NCBI RefSeq assembly: GCF_003583935.1
Contig: NZ_QYRN01000004.1
Location: 360,278 to 424,277 of the forward strand
DNA length: 64,000 nucleotides
From: Aureimonas flava
Lineage (GTDB): Bacteria; Pseudomonadota; Alphaproteobacteria; Rhizobiales; Rhizobiaceae
Reading direction: 5' to 3'
Shown: in pieces, positions 62,953 through 64,000 of the stretch
Numbering within the stretch: the stretch's first letter is position 1
How the letters are laid out: the number at the start of each line of letters is the position of its first letter
The notes under the pieces: generated by a model
The model's input: only the letters and a program-made list of their open reading frames with translations
Databases searched by the model: none
Told to the model about the DNA's origin: nothing
Program-made: the position numbers and the translations under genes

Positions 62953-63876
62953 ATGACCCGTAAGGCAAAAATCGGCTCAACTGCTACACCGGACTGCTAC
63001 GCCGGGGCTGGGGACGACATGCCAGACAGGCTCATGAAGCGGGGGGCGACATTCTACTTCCGCGCCCGCTACCCGACCGATCTGCGGGACCATTTCACCG
63101 CACGCGAACGGTGGAAGTCGCTGGGCACGGCCGACTTCCGAGAGGCCAAGCGATTGCTCGCCGTCGAAAATGTTCGCTTCGATGCGGAGATGGGCGAGCT
63201 GCGGACCCGCGCTGCATCGCCGGCAAGGGCCACCCTGACGCCCGAAGAGGTGAACCGGATTGCGGCGGCCTACTTCCACGACCTTATGTCCGAGGATGAA
63301 GAGCATCGCGAGGAAGGGCTGACCGACCGCGAGTTCCGCTCGAAAGGCGAGAGCTTGGACATCGTGAAGATCGAGGCAAAGGACGATCTGGCGCGCGGCA
63401 ACACGCGGTTCTGGCAGGGGGAGTTCGACGACTGGTTGGGCTCGAACGGGCATCAGCTTGAACCGGCTTCGGCTGCTCACCGGACTGTGCTCAATCGGAT
63501 GCTGAAGGAGTTCGTTCGGTTCCTCAACGCTTCCTCGGAGCGGCAAGAAGGCGAGGTGGTGGACACTCCACCGGCTCCGAAGCCTGAAGAGCTGGGGCCG
63601 ACCGTTGGCGACCTGATCTACGACTACATGGCTGACCCATCGCGCAACCGCGCCCCGAAGACCGTCATGAGCTACCGCATCACGTTCGATGCGCTGGTTG
63701 AGCTGGTGGGAAAGGACAGGCGGGCGAGGGATGTGACCCGAGCGGACTGCGAGCGCATCCGTGACGTTCTCCTACGGCTCCCCTCGAACGCTCGCAAGAA
63801 GTTCCCCGGCGTGCCTCTGGCCACGGCAGTCGAGCTGGGTGCCCGCATCGAAGCGCCGACCTTGAGCCGGGGGTGA
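62953..63876 (+). pseudogene. site-specific tyrosine-type integrase, truncated by an IS3-family element
   Basis: The N-terminal 307 residues of a phage-like integrase. It has a DUF6538-like arm-binding region (LMKRGATFYFRARYPTDLRDHF, about residues 27-48) and a SAM-like core-binding domain (PTVGDLIYDYMADPSRNRAPKTVMSYRITFDALVELVGKDRRARDVTRADCERIRDVLLRLP). The catalytic domain with Arg, His-x-x-Arg and Tyr is missing. The stop TGA at 63874 is the first three bases of the IS3 element. The ATG at 63019 (MPDRLMKRGATFYFR) is a plausible start too. Its place beside tRNA-Ser marks it as an island integrase; the missing part may lie beyond the IS. Confidence 0.88.
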
Positions 63877-64000
63877 ACCGCCCCGGGTTTGCCGGAGGCT
63901 GATTGGTTTGAGTCCTACGCGGCGATCGGAAATGCCTCAAGCTGGGCGTAGTATGCGGCCTCGGCTTCGGCTGGCGGGATGTTTCCGATGGGCTCGAGCA
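63874..64000 (-). mobile_element. end of an IS3-family element (runs off the window)
   Basis: The element starts with TGAACCGCCCCGGGTTTGCC, a typical IS3-family terminal repeat with 5'-TG. It continues past the window edge. The 41 bases between the end and the OrfB stop contain no gene. The other end and the target duplication are not visible. Confidence 0.82.
63915..64000 (-). CDS. IS3-family transposase OrfB, C-terminal 28 residues
   Basis: Read from the window edge, the minus strand encodes LEPIGNIPPAEAEAAYYAQL and then EAFPIAA before a TAG stop at 63917-63915. The phrase IGNIPPAEAEAxYY is characteristic of the C-terminus of IS3-group OrfB transposases. The rest of the gene, including the DDE catalytic core, lies outside the window, so nothing can be said about whether it is intact. 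Confidence 0.85.
   Translation of the reverse strand, partial: LEPIGNIPPAEAEAAYYAQLEAFPIAA

Overview
The window is high-GC chromosome of an alphaproteobacterium of the order Hyphomicrobiales (Rhizobiales). This rests on the gene order lpxD-fabZ-lpxA-lpxI-lpxB / gltA / gltX / comEC / lexA-moeA-moaC-trpC-trpD and eno-ftsB-pdhABC-lpdA-lipA, the fused ispDF gene, the dusB-ntrBC-ntrYX-trkA-hfq-hflX cluster, the direct-repeat SOS box GTTC-N7-GTTC before lexA, and a phosphatidylcholine synthase. An Aurantimonas/Aureimonas-like host is possible, but that is only an impression from the protein sequences.

Region 1 (1-16.5 kb). The lipid A genes (3' part of lpxD, fabZ, lpxA, lpxI, lpxB) form a tightly overlapping operon. 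It meets gltA head-on, and the gltA terminator lies inside the last codons of lpxB. gltX and comEC are divergent. An overlapping leftward operon then carries a PpiD-like foldase, trpD, trpC, moaC and moeA, followed by SOS-controlled lexA.

Region 2 (15.7-31.5 kb). This is central metabolism: tpiA, secG, pyrG, kdsA, eno, ftsB, then the whole pyruvate dehydrogenase complex (pdhA, pdhB with its own lipoyl domain, pdhC, lpdA) together with lipoyl synthase lipA. A small esterase, a GlsB-like membrane protein and a COQ10/RatA-like protein sit among them. cinA and ispDF are convergent to this group.

Region 3 (31.6-59.7 kb). The nitrogen regulation cluster dusB-ntrB-ntrC-ntrY-ntrX leads into trkA, hfq and hflX. 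mazG, tRNA-Lys(UUU), ccdA, glmU, glmS, recG, sdhE, mfd, a peptide-type ABC binding protein, ialB, hspQ, a UbiH-like hydroxylase, pcs and a quinone oxidoreductase follow. All look intact and ordinary.

Region 4 (59.7-64 kb) is the accessory part and holds most of the unusual sequence. An IS481-family element has inserted at a CTAG inside what was the loop of a terminator hairpin after the quinone oxidoreductase gene. That element was then split by an IS110-family element, exactly after the second catalytic Asp of its transposase. Both noncoding ends of the IS110 element hold inverted repeats and target-like words, so they are candidate guide-RNA (bridge RNA/seekRNA) loci. Beyond lie a possible 39-residue membrane peptide gene, tRNA-Ser(UGA), and a tyrosine-type integrase truncated by an IS3-family element that runs off the window. 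The last three features look like the edge of a genomic island integrated at the tRNA. I found no CRISPR array, no defence system and no clearly new multi-gene system. The most promising undescribed object is the IS110 element and its structured noncoding ends.
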